64,000 bases of DNA, taken from the NCBI GenBank assembly GCA_001970955.1, contig MPUH01000215.1, positions 1 through 64,000 of the forward strand. The letters run 5' to 3'. Numbering within the stretch: position 1 is the first letter of the stretch; the number at the start of each line of letters is the position of its first letter. A program made the translations under genes and the position numbers. Origin of the DNA: Stentor coeruleus. Taxonomy: Eukaryota; Ciliophora; Heterotrichea; Heterotrichida; Stentoridae. Below the pieces are notes generated by a model that did no database searches, was not told the DNA's origin, and saw nothing but the letters and a program-made list of their open reading frames with translations. Below, in pieces: positions 1 through 9,267 of this stretch.

Positions 1-1
1 T

Positions 2-1141
2 TTGAGTCTATATCCAATTATATTAAATGAGAATTCACATTATAGTAAAGAGTATAAAAATATTCAAAAGTTGAATATCGAAGTAAATATTATAAGTGAA
101 ACTATTAATAGTAATCAGTCAAAAAGGAATGAAAATATTAAACAATCATTGAAAGATTACAAAAAATATTTAATTTCAAGCTTCAGTACAAAATCTATTG
201 TGCCTTTTTTTCAATTTTCCAAAGTTTTCCCAGAAATCTATTCCAAACATAAAAAACATCTAAGTCATGAAAGAAAGTGCCCAATATTTAATGTGTTTGA
301 AAAGCAAACTAAAAATTATTACAATAAATGGCGTAATGCTTTTAAAAGTTACAAAGAGATAAAACAACTCAAAAAACTATCTAAACTATCTGATAAATTC
401 CCACAGATATTTTATTTTTCAGTAGGAGATAAATCAAATATGAATTTAATAAAAATAGGAATGGAGTATGGAGGAGAAAATCTTAAACAGTTTATTCAAA
501 ACGCTAATTTGAATACTCGAAACATGAAAATTTTATTTTACAACATAGCAAAAGCATTTTTAATCCTCAGAAAAAATAATATAGTGCACAATGATATAAG
601 TCCATTCAACATTTTAGCAGAATCACCAGAGAAGGTAAAAATAATTGATTTTACAGAATCATTTGTATGCACACAAAAATATGAAGATAATCAATTTCCA
701 TTATATAATCCATCAAAGTGGAATACTGAGCTTTATTTATCTCCAGAACTTATGTCATGGTACAGAATGGCTGGAAATATTAATTCTTTAAAATATGATC
801 CATATAAATCAAGCATATTTTCAATTGGACTTTCTATTCTTAGCTCTTGTGGTATAGATATTAAAGGCTTAAACTACTTTGGAGAATTTTATGATATTCA
901 TATTATGGAAATTCTAACTATTAGTTATAATTTTGTTGTAAAAGATAGTTTAAGAATGATTTCCTATAAAAAACTTAGAAAAGAGTTGCAGTTTGCTATA
1001 GATAAAAAGATTAAAGAATTTCCTTATGATTTTCTTAAACTGACTTTGAGAAGAATGCTAGAAGTTGATATAGTTGAAAGGGCTACATTTGAAAAAATAT
1101 ATAATGATGCTAAGTTTAACATAGATTTTAAGCCAATATAA
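2..1141 (+). CDS. Protein-kinase-like protein, 5' end outside window
   Basis: The frame is open from the window edge to a TAA, and no convincing ATG precedes the domain, so the N-terminus probably lies upstream. The C-terminal two thirds reads as a protein-kinase fold. There is a hinge-like segment (MEYGGENL), a catalytic loop HNDISPFNIL in which HRD has become HND but the catalytic Asp and the metal-binding Asn remain, and IIDFTES in the DFG position. A loose activation-segment match (LYLSPELMSW) and a helical C-lobe follow. The Asp of DFG is kept while the Gly is Thr, so the protein may be a weak or atypical kinase rather than a dead one. The N-terminal ~130 residues are Lys/Asn-rich and not recognised. 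I cannot name a subfamily. Kinase-fold assignment is fairly secure; activity is inference. Confidence 0.6.
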   Translation: MSLYPIILNENSHYSKEYKNIQKLNIEVNIISETINSNQSKRNENIKQSLKDYKKYLISSFSTKSIVPFFQFSKVFPEIYSKHKKHLSHERKCPIFNVFEKQTKNYYNKWRNAFKSYKEIKQLKKLSKLSDKFPQIFYFSVGDKSNMNLIKIGMEYGGENLKQFIQNANLNTRNMKILFYNIAKAFLILRKNNIVHNDISPFNILAESPEKVKIIDFTESFVCTQKYEDNQFPLYNPSKWNTELYLSPELMSWYRMAGNINSLKYDPYKSSIFSIGLSILSSCGIDIKGLNYFGEFYDIHIMEILTISYNFVVKDSLRMISYKKLRKELQFAIDKKIKEFPYDFLKLTLRRMLEVDIVERATFEKIYNDAKFNIDFKPI

Positions 1142-1806
1142 TAAAATTATTCATCATAAAAAAGTTTGATAATATCATCAAAACTTCAAAATCATATCAA
1201 TAAAAGCTCGTCCTAAAAACTTAATAGAAATCTTTTTATAACACCTACTAATTTTCATCAAAACCTCTCTTTTCTTTATCTTATCAAAACCTATATACTA
1301 ATTTTCAAATCGATTAATAATTCCTAAGCAAAAACTCTAAAATAAGTAATAATCATAAAATAATGATTCAAGCGTAAAAAAGATTATATAAAGTAAAGAT
1401 GAGTTTTAATGCTTTTTGTTTGTTCAAAAGCTGCTAAACAAAAGCCAGAAATCTCCGAAGTCACCCAAAGGACGATTCTACAGAATAATTCCTATAAAGT
1501 TTAATCATGAGCTGGACTATGGGACTTTCAAAGTAGTCTACTGAGGCTTTGGTAATGACCAAGGTTGCAAAACAGACTAGAAAGCATCAGTTTAAAAAAT
1601 ATGCTAGANAAAACACCTAAAAACATATCCCAAAACCATAAATTCAACCTAAATCTAAATTTTCTTATAAACACTAATTCCTACAAACAACTCTAGCATC
1701 CAAGCATCCTCGACAAAATTCCAAACTCCTAAAACCCTCTTATCTAAAACTTTAATTTTTATTATATATCATCTAAATTACCACATAAGCAGTCTAATAA
1801 TAAATA
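1142..1806. other. Intergenic region with kinase remnant and an N
   Basis: This gap lies between the kinase-like gene and VPS35. Its middle holds a broken WNK-like kinase fragment, listed separately, followed by a single N at 1609. From about 1620 to 1806 the + strand is very poor in G and rich in C and A/T, the usual composition just upstream of plus-strand genes in this window. I see no RNA gene. Confidence 0.5.
1409..1608 (+). pseudogene. Broken N-lobe fragment of a WNK-like kinase, ending at an N
   Basis: Three frames together resemble the start of a WNK-type kinase. The first runs from an ATG at 1409 (MLFVCSKAAKQKP..., to NNSYKV). The second reads ELDYGTFKVVY, a TGA, then GFGNDQGC. The third reads ESISLKNML. 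In ciliate WNK-like kinases I would expect roughly ...YGTFKVVYRGFDNDQGCEIAW..., so the match is good but split by at least two frame changes and one stop. The piece stops at the single N at 1609, where the sequence changes character. It could be a real decayed gene fragment, or low-quality sequence at a contig end joined to the VPS35 contig by a one-base gap. The second is plausible because another N in this window marks a clear misjoin. Nothing of the C-lobe is present. WNK assignment rests on recognised motif order only. Confidence 0.45.
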
Positions 1807-3897
1807 ATGTCTGAAGAAACAAAAATTATCCAAACTTTTGAATATACCACAGATTATTGGGCACAAGCTATGAACTCTGCTATGGAAACTCAAGACTACC
1901 CTAAAATATTTTATTATGCAAGTATGCTTTCAGAACCTTTAAAAAAATCTTACTCAGCCAAAGAGTATTATGAGCACTTTTTGCAGATCTTTGAAAAGCT
2001 GTTATTGCTTTCAGGGTATTTAAGTAGAAGGGAACTTAAACCGGAACAATATGATCAAGCACAATATGCTTTTGATATAGTTCCAAGGCTTTATGTTATG
2101 ATTACTGTTGGGATTAGTTTGTATAAACAGATGGAAAATGATTTTGTTTTAGAAGACATGTTGGATATGGTAAGAGGAGTTCAACATCCAGTAAGAGGAT
2201 TGTTTTTAAGGTATTATTTGAATAAGAAAGTAAAAGATTTGTATAAAGAAAATTCGCAGATTTCGATAAATTTTATCCTTAATAATCTTTCACAGATGAA
2301 TTCATTGTGGAGTAGAATTGAGACTATTGATGAAAGAAAAGCTTTACAGATAACAGTAGGTGAGAATATTGAAAGACTTTCTGAAGTATGTACTGATTTA
2401 GACCTTTATCTTGGAGAAGTTTTCCCAAAATGTTTGAGTATTATAAACCAAAGTGATTCCTTTTCACAAAAATTCTTATTAGATTGTATTGTTCAAGCTT
2501 TTCCTACAGAGTTTTTCCTTAATACATGTGTTGAATTCTTAAACATAGCATGTAATATTCAACTGAACTATGATGTTATCGATTTAGTATCGTCTAGTCT
2601 ATCAAAACTTCAAGAATTCTTAAAAGATCTGCAAAAATCAGCAACTGAAGACTCTTTAAAAAATATGAAAAAGTACCTTGAAAGCGTGAGAAATAGCAAA
2701 ACCCCTGAAAATTTAGAAAAAATTATTGAATTGCATATGGTTGTGTTAAAATTTTCAACTAAAACTCCACAAAGTTTAGAAAACATGCTTTACTGCTTAG
2801 AAAGTGCAGATTTATTATTAGATAGTGAGCATAAGAATCCTGTTGTTTTTGAATATCTTACTGAAATACTACAGATTTCTGCAACAATTAGTATAGAAAC
2901 ATCTGTGGTTAGTTCATATTTTCATAATATTTATTCAGAATTACAGAGCACTGATAAAGAAAGAGTTTCTTATAAGATTATTGAAATTATTACAAATGAA
3001 GAGTATTGGACAACTAATGTTGAATTTTGGACAAATGCTTTTGATTATTTACAAGTTATAGCTTATAACAATAGTTTTTTGAAGCAAAAATTGATGATAT
3101 TAAAAATTTTGCATAGAAAAGAGTTGAGGAGTTTCGAGATCTATCAAATCGCTGCTGAAAAATTCAAAGACGATGAATGCGTGCTAACTGGCGTGTGTTT
3201 TTTATGTTTACAAGAGCTTAAAAGTAATCATAAAATTCATAAAATAATAGTCGAAGCTTTAGAGATGTTTAAAAACAGTTATTTTAGCATACAAATGACA
3301 ATTAATACAATCCTAGCTTTTAATAGGGCAAATATTGACTATAGCATTTCTGAGTTATTTGAAAAAATTATAAGATCCTACGAAACTCTCGTCGATAACT
3401 CCCAAAAACTTTCATCTTTAACAATGATAATCGGTTGTACAAGACAAATCTCAAACAGCCATTTACCAACAGATAAAATAGTCAACTTTTGTTACAAACT
3501 ACCTAAAAAAACTGATCAATGTTGCCTTCTTTTATCACTTTCACATATTTTTTGGTCTAACATCCTTAAAGATCCTACAAAATTACTAGAAATCCTCAAA
3601 AGGTCTGTGAAATTAGCTGATCTCTGTGTTGCAGGAACGAAAAACTTATGGTTTTTCGTGCTGATTTTAAACACATATTTATACTATTTCCAAGTCAATG
3701 TTTCAAGCATAGAAATCAATAGTCTTAATAGTCTTATTGAGCTTATATACGAATTAATATCTTATCAAGGAGAAAATGATCAGGATTTAGAATATACAAA
3801 AAGATATTTTTATAATACATTAAAGTATATACAGCAAAAACAAGAACAAGGGTTTATGCATGATTTACGTGCTGATTATAAAATAAGCATTGATTAG
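1807..3897 (+). CDS. VPS35: VPS35, retromer cargo-recognition subunit
   Basis: This 696-residue protein matches VPS35, the alpha-solenoid backbone of the retromer complex that recycles cargo from endosomes to the Golgi or plasma membrane. PRLYVM at residues 93-98 is the conserved VPS26-binding patch. The motif MVRGVQHPVRGLFLRYYL follows at about 121-138 and is diagnostic for the family. The rest is helical repeat without enzymatic motifs. It is somewhat shorter than the animal protein (about 796 residues), which is common in protists. The gene has no visible intron, ends in TAG and is followed by a convergent small gene. The ATG at 1807 sits after a G-poor leader and fits the N-terminus of the family. 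Confidence 0.93.
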   Translation: MSEETKIIQTFEYTTDYWAQAMNSAMETQDYPKIFYYASMLSEPLKKSYSAKEYYEHFLQIFEKLLLLSGYLSRRELKPEQYDQAQYAFDIVPRLYVMITVGISLYKQMENDFVLEDMLDMVRGVQHPVRGLFLRYYLNKKVKDLYKENSQISINFILNNLSQMNSLWSRIETIDERKALQITVGENIERLSEVCTDLDLYLGEVFPKCLSIINQSDSFSQKFLLDCIVQAFPTEFFLNTCVEFLNIACNIQLNYDVIDLVSSSLSKLQEFLKDLQKSATEDSLKNMKKYLESVRNSKTPENLEKIIELHMVVLKFSTKTPQSLENMLYCLESADLLLDSEHKNPVVFEYLTEILQISATISIETSVVSSYFHNIYSELQSTDKERVSYKIIEIITNEEYWTTNVEFWTNAFDYLQVIAYNNSFLKQKLMILKILHRKELRSFEIYQIAAEKFKDDECVLTGVCFLCLQELKSNHKIHKIIVEALEMFKNSYFSIQMTINTILAFNRANIDYSISELFEKIIRSYETLVDNSQKLSSLTMIIGCTRQISNSHLPTDKIVNFCYKLPKKTDQCCLLLSLSHIFWSNILKDPTKLLEILKRSVKLADLCVAGTKNLWFFVLILNTYLYYFQVNVSSIEINSLNSLIELIYELISYQGENDQDLEYTKRYFYNTLKYIQQKQEQGFMHDLRADYKISID

Positions 3898-4083
3898 ATA
3901 GTATAAGTAAAATGATATATTCAAAATTTATTTAAAAGTTTTATAAGAATAGTGATACTTGTTGGAAAAATGATTAGTTTTTGTATATGACTTTATATCA
4001 AATTTAAATGTAATGATTGAATTAGGTATATTTTGTTGTATTTTTAGAGGATGATTTTTTATGGATTTTATCTAACTAATTTA

Positions 4084-4500
4084 CTACTTATTTTGATGAA
4101 GTTTCTCATAAAGTTTTGACCTTTCCCACATATTTTTATCTTTTTCAGACATGGTTAGGGTGTCGATTTTTTTCTCAATTTCATATTGGATGCAGTATTC
4201 CTTGATTTGGTTCATAAGTGCTATTTGATTACTTGTAGTTAAAACTCTGAAGGTGAATAATCCTAATAAAATTCTTGTCGGGATTACAAATACTTCATTT
4301 ATGGGTAAAGGAACAAAATATGCTCCACAAATTGAAGCTGCCATACCTGCAGATTTTACAAAATAATTTTTGATTACCAATTTTTTAATATGGTTGGTGT
4401 GCTCTGGGCTAAACTGGCTGTTTGATTTCCCAACATTGTAAAGGACAGTATACTTCATAGCTTCCCTAATATTAATTGGCTTCAAGTAAGATAAAACCAT
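4084..4500 (-). CDS. Small hydrophobic protein, unknown
   Basis: This is a 138-residue protein that I do not recognise. It has a short N-terminal segment, then two hydrophobic stretches at about residues 48-66 (VKSAGMAASICGAYF) and 72-90 (VFVIPTRILLGLFTF) that could form a membrane hairpin, and a charged helical C-terminus (KEYCIQYEIEKKID..., WERSKLYEKLHQNK). Such an architecture would suit a small organelle-membrane protein, but there is no family motif to support this. It converges on VPS35 (186 bp between stops). The start ATG at 4500 is the first in frame. Coding status is supported by the open frame, codon pattern and clean TAG end. Confidence 0.55.
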   Translation of the reverse strand: MVLSYLKPINIREAMKYTVLYNVGKSNSQFSPEHTNHIKKLVIKNYFVKSAGMAASICGAYFVPLPINEVFVIPTRILLGLFTFRVLTTSNQIALMNQIKEYCIQYEIEKKIDTLTMSEKDKNMWERSKLYEKLHQNK

Positions 4501-4884
4501 TTATTAACTATTTAACCAAGACATACATATACTAATAACTATAGGAAATTATCTAGGATAATAAAATCTAGTTATTACCTTCACTCTTTCTTACTTAACA
4601 ATATCTTATATTATAACCCAATAAAAACCCTATCTTTCTACAACTAAAACAATATTCTCATCTTTCACCATATCTTGTTTTTCACACAATTCTACAACCT
4701 AATTCTATAAACTCCATCATATAATCCTAATTACTATAAAAATCTAAATAATCCATATCAAATAAAATATTTTCAAAGAACTTTTCTCACTAATACTCCA
4801 CCAATAAAAATCTTAAATATTTTACAAAAACTTTCAAATTTTTCCCTTACAAAAATAGCGAAAATCTTCCCAATTTATAAAAAA
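4501..4884. other. Divergent intergenic region
   Basis: This is a shared upstream region for the small minus-strand gene and the PLK4-like gene. From about 4575 onward the + strand is almost free of G and rich in C, A and T, as expected before a plus-strand gene. No TATA-like element, RNA gene or repeat stands out. Confidence 0.5.
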
Positions 4885-6420
4885 ATGGAACTTGAATCAT
4901 CAATTGAAGTAATCTCAAACTAGGATTTTGAAGTTATATCACCACTTGGTAGAGGAGCATATAGCACAGTCTATAAAGTAAAATCAAGAATAACCGGAAA
5001 TATATACGCTCTAAAAGTTGTAGGGAAAAACAAAGCTAATCAAGCTAAAATAACAAAGCGGATTATCAATGAAATAAAATTACAAAGTCAGATAAACCAT
5101 GAAAATGTTGTAAAATTACTCCAATCATTTGAAGATGATATAAATTATTATCTTGTTCTTGAATTGTGCTCAGGCGGGGATTTGTTTTCATATATAAAAT
5201 TTGAAGGAAAGCTTGATGAACAGGAAACAAAAAGAATATGTGAGCAGATTGTTGAAGCGATATGCTGCTTACATAGTCAAAATATTTTGCATAGAGATTT
5301 AAAACTTGGGAATATTCTCATGACTGAAGGCCGAAATTGTATAAAAATAGCAGATTTCGGCTTAGCAGTTCAATTAACAGACCTTGAAGAAGAGAGGAAT
5401 ACTTTGTGTGGAACTCCAAATTATATATGTCCGGAAATTGTGAGTAGAAAACCTTATGGGCTATCTTCTGATCTTTGGTCTTTAGGTTGTATTATTTATG
5501 CTTGTTTAACTGGAAGTCCACCTTTTGAGAGTCCTGATATTCAAAGTACTTTACTTAAAGTTAAAGGAAAAGAGTTTAATCTACCAAAACAGTTATCTTT
5601 AATTGCTGTTGACCTTATTACTTCATTACTTAATTATGATCCTATGACAAGGCTTAATATATTTCAAGCTAGAGAACATAAATTTTTCAACCATAATAAA
5701 AAACGTATTCCTTCACTTTTTACACACAGTCTTAGTCCAATCCCAAAAAAAATACACGATTGCGAGTATTTCGAATCAATGGAATCTTCAAGATTTATCC
5801 CAAGCCAAAATTACTTGCTATACTCAAACAGCAAAAAATCATTCTCAAGCGCAAACAAAGAAAATATTTACATTGACAATATAGAAAAACCATATAAAAC
5901 TGAAAGTTTCCCACTTTTATCAACACAAAATTTAAAGCCATTTGTCCATAAGTTAACAAACGGGGAACTTGAGATAACTAATAAAGGTTGGGTTAAAGTT
6001 CAAATTGGTAAGAGAATACTTGAAATATCAGGAGATGGGTTAACCACAATATATCAAGGGAAAACTATCGATATAAAAACTATGAAAAAATCCCCAGCTA
6101 AACTTTACAAACTTGGAACTAAATTTTTAGAAGTTGTTAAATCGAAAACTCCAAGGATTATAATAGAAGAACAAGGCGCTAAATGTATGTTAATGAGAAA
6201 TTTTCCTTTCCCAAATTTTGAAGCAGATTTTTTAGATGGAACACGGGTAACTTATCAAGTGGGTTCTGAGATATTTACAGTTTTTACAATAAATGGACAG
6301 AAAATTGAAATCAACCCATATATCGGTTTAAACAGTGAAGAATTCAAACTTTCTAAAATACTTGAAATCAGCATGGAAGGGCTAAAAAAGTGCTTAAGAC
6401 AAGAAAAATATATTATTTAA
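4885..6420 (+). CDS. PLK4: PLK4/SAK-like polo kinase (one 15-nt intron)
   Basis: Exons are 4885-4908 and 4924-6420, giving 506 residues. The first exon codes only eight residues (MELESSIE), and the intron GTAATCTCAAACTAG carries an in-frame TAG. PLK4 is the master kinase of centriole/basal-body duplication. The N-terminal kinase domain (about 9-265) has the loop LGRGAYSTVY, HRDLKLGN at 131-138 and DFG at 152-154. ADFGLAVQL followed by TLCGTPNYICPEI is the typical PLK4 activation segment. A basic, Ser-rich linker follows, then a beta-rich C-terminal part (about 340-470) that fits polo-box/cryptic polo-box folds. At 506 residues it is shorter than animal PLK4 (about 970). Another polo-like kinase is the main alternative, but the activation segment favours PLK4. 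The next gene starts 20 bp after the stop. Confidence 0.8.
4909..4923 (+). other. 15-nt intron in PLK4-like gene
   Basis: GTAATCTCAAACTAG: starts GTA, ends TAG, A at position 10. It interrupts the codon series after Glu8 in phase 0 and contains an in-frame TAG, so the kinase glycine loop is joined to an ATG only if it is removed. Confidence 0.88.
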
Positions 6421-6440
6421 TGTGATTTTTCTATATAAAT

Positions 6441-7811
6441 ATGTTGTATTCTGAATCATATTTTACATGCCAAATCTGCATGAATGAGGATGGCATACTT
6501 TTATGTATACCTCATAAAGAATCTTTATGTGAGTCTTGTATAGATATACATATAGCAAAATATGAATCTTCTGATCATAAAATCGTCCCTATAAAAATCT
6601 TGAAAGAAATCGAAGAAAATTATAACTTAGAACAACAGCTTGAAAAACAGAAAATACGAAACATACTCATAAAAATGTTAAATGAAGAAAAAATTGATAT
6701 AAAAACCAAAGCTGTAGAGGTACTAGGGATTTTGAGCCAGAGGAAGGATAAGCTAAAAAAGACTATAGATGATATTTTTGATAAAAAAAAACAGGAAATT
6801 GAACAAAGTATTCAAAATGCAATTAATGTTATTGATAGTCATTTATATCAAATCGCTAATAATTCAAGTAGTTTTTTGGCTAGTATAAATACTGAAGAGC
6901 AAGTTAGTAAAATTGTATTTACTGATAAGAAAGTCCCATTAAGTAATATTGAACTTGAAGAATTGATTGATGAAGAACTTGATATAGGAATTAAGTTTTA
7001 TTCAGAAGGAAGACCTGAATGTTTGTATTATTTTCAGCCAGGGACTAGTAGGGTTTTTAAAATTGAGATCTTAACAGGAAAACAAACATCTTATGAGATT
7101 GATTTCACATGCAAAGACCATCCTGGTATATGTATAGGTCCTGATAATACATTATTTTACTCAGGAGGCTGGGAAGATCGTGGTACAAAAAATTGCTATA
7201 TTTTTGATTGCTGTACTTATGATACTCAAGAAATACAACCTATGATTAAAAGAAGGTTTCAGCATTCAGCAATTTATTTAAAACCTTATTTTTATGTCTT
7301 TGGAGGTATGAAAACAATAAAATCTACAATGTCAAAAAATAAACCAAAAGTAGCTTTGGATAAACCTACAAAAAGTGCTGAAAGGTGGAATGGGAAAAAT
7401 TGGGAGCGTTTAAGATGCAAATTAAGCGAAAATTTTGTAAAAGGGAGTATCTGCGAATGTAATAATAAAATTTACCTTGGAGGGAAATCTTTTGTCGAAG
7501 TTTTTGATCCGCAGTCATCAAGTTTTACACATTTGGATTTAAAATGGGAAAAAAAACTTTCTTGTGTTTTGGTATCTTTTAATAATTCAGTTGTGATTTT
7601 TAGAGGAAAAACAATTGGCCAATTAGATGAAAATAATATATATTATAAAACTGGATCAATTATGGAAACTGAATGGTGTACTTCAAGTCCTTGTCTTGTT
7701 AGTGGAGCTAAGATTTTCTTTTTACTTGATATGAAAGGGTGTGTTTATAGTTATAATTATTACCTTCGCAAACTTGAAGCGGTTTGTTCACTTAAGTTAA
7801 GCTTTAATTAA
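6441..7811 (+). CDS. B-box zinc finger / coiled coil / Kelch protein
   Basis: This 456-residue protein has a TRIM-like layout without a RING. Residues 10-46 form a B-box-type zinc finger with ligands C10, C13, C22, H25, C30, C33, H37 and H46. Residues ~60-150 are a charged coiled coil (EQQLEKQKIRNILIKM..., RKDKLKKTIDDIFDKK). The C-terminal half (about 190-450) reads as a Kelch-type beta-propeller, with motifs such as YVFGGMK, AERWNGKNWERL, NKIYLGGKSFVEVFDP and ALVSGAKIFFL-like blades. Such proteins usually scaffold ubiquitin ligases or cytoskeletal complexes; the function here is unknown. It starts only 20 bp after the PLK4-like stop codon, so its promoter must lie in the PLK4 3' end or the two share a transcript. 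The start is the first ATG in frame. Confidence 0.75.
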   Translation: MLYSESYFTCQICMNEDGILLCIPHKESLCESCIDIHIAKYESSDHKIVPIKILKEIEENYNLEQQLEKQKIRNILIKMLNEEKIDIKTKAVEVLGILSQRKDKLKKTIDDIFDKKKQEIEQSIQNAINVIDSHLYQIANNSSSFLASINTEEQVSKIVFTDKKVPLSNIELEELIDEELDIGIKFYSEGRPECLYYFQPGTSRVFKIEILTGKQTSYEIDFTCKDHPGICIGPDNTLFYSGGWEDRGTKNCYIFDCCTYDTQEIQPMIKRRFQHSAIYLKPYFYVFGGMKTIKSTMSKNKPKVALDKPTKSAERWNGKNWERLRCKLSENFVKGSICECNNKIYLGGKSFVEVFDPQSSSFTHLDLKWEKKLSCVLVSFNNSVVIFRGKTIGQLDENNIYYKTGSIMETEWCTSSPCLVSGAKIFFLLDMKGCVYSYNYYLRKLEAVCSLKLSFN

Positions 7812-7896
7812 TGATTTTTTTTTAGATTATATAAAATTTTTGATATGAAAATTATGGCTAGTGAAACTTCATATCCATTGTACTCTTATAAAAATA

Positions 7897-9204
7897 ATGA
7901 ATGAAAGATTAAATGCTATTTTACTTAATATCGGACTTGTGCTTACTATGGTTGTAACTTGCATATAGGTAGCAGGAAATATAAATAGTTGGGGTACACT
8001 AAGCCCTTATATTGCATCATATTTTCACAATATGGACAATTCGCTTACAATTGCGGATTTCGTTATTGTGAATTCAATATCCTGCGTATTTGAGTCAACT
8101 CTTGGAATCCTTGTAGCATACCTTATAAGGTTTTGGCATCCTTTTAACGTGAGCTGCTTAGGAGTATCTATTTCAATTGCGATTCTATTTATCTCAAGCT
8201 ACATCAAAAATCCATATTTATTTTGTTGGATATTTGGGCTTGGTATTGGGTCTTGTTCAGCAACAATATTCTTACCTTGTATTTGGATTGTTTGGAACCA
8301 AATTCCAAATAATAAAGCTAGGACAGGAGGAATAGGTCTTGTTGGATACAATCTAGGGCCTATGATTTTTGGGTTAATTTTTACTATGATTGTAAATCCT
8401 TATGATTATCAGGCAAAAGATATTGAGAGTGATAAAGATGAGAATCAAAAAATTTTTGGCCCTGAAGTTGCTAATAAAGTCCCTATGGCAATAAGATGGT
8501 TAGCCTTCTGTCTTCTAATCTCATATACTATCGGCATAATTTTATTAAAACGAAAATGGAAAACAGATGAAGGTCAAAAACAAGCCGGAAATTCCACTAT
8601 GACTTTTTGTGAAATGCTAAAAAGTATCAGAGCATGGAATTTATTTTTCTTCACATTTTTCAGTGTAGCATGTCTAACTTATATCACAAATACATACAAA
8701 ATTATAGGTATGCTTTATATAAATAATGATCATTATGCAGCATTTATTGGATCTGCTGGATCATGTGCAGGATGTATAGGGTGTATTCTTTTAGGATTCT
8801 TGTTTGATAAATATTCTTGGAAAAAAGTTGTTACTTGTGATTGCTTGTTGTTGATTATTTTTTATATAACATTTCAAGTATCTTTAGATTCAAAGTATTT
8901 GTATGGTTTTTATATTATATCAATATATTTTCTGTCTTTTGGAGGGTATATTGGCACTATGGTACAAACTGAGATAGATTTCCCTGAAGATAAATGGATT
9001 CTCGCTTATGTAGGTCTAGGATTAATACCAGCTTACACAACACCTTATATTTTAGAAAAATTCATCACCCCTGAAGTTGGTTATTTTTTTACTTTCATCA
9101 TCATTGCTGGATTTACAGCTATAGCAATGTTTCAGAGCATATTTCATCCAACTCAATATAAAGTTGAAGAAAATGCATCATCTAACTTAATTACAACAAC
9201 ATAA
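7897..9204 (+). CDS. MFS transporter (one 15-nt intron)
   Basis: Exons are 7897-7953 and 7969-9204, giving 430 residues. The intron GTAACTTGCATATAG ends in an in-frame TAG. Splicing restores the first membrane helix (ILLNIGLVLTMVVAGNINSW), which is otherwise cut off. About 11-12 hydrophobic helices are visible, with the usual central cytoplasmic loop (about 150-210, acidic and Lys-rich). The layout and motifs such as LGIGSCSATIFLPCIWIVWNQIP and GLVGYNLGPMIFG resemble the oxalate/formate-antiporter and monocarboxylate-like branch of the major facilitator superfamily. The substrate cannot be told. The upstream frame has a TGA at 7846, so the ATG at 7897 is the first usable start. Confidence 0.82.
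7954..7968 (+). other. 15-nt intron in MFS gene
   Basis: GTAACTTGCATATAG, phase 0, A at position 10, terminal in-frame TAG. Its removal extends the transporter by 38 residues including its first transmembrane helix. Confidence 0.88.
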
Positions 9205-9267
9205 AGTAAAATTCTCAATAAAATCTTGTAATCTTATCATCACTCATATAAAAAAATGATTATATTA

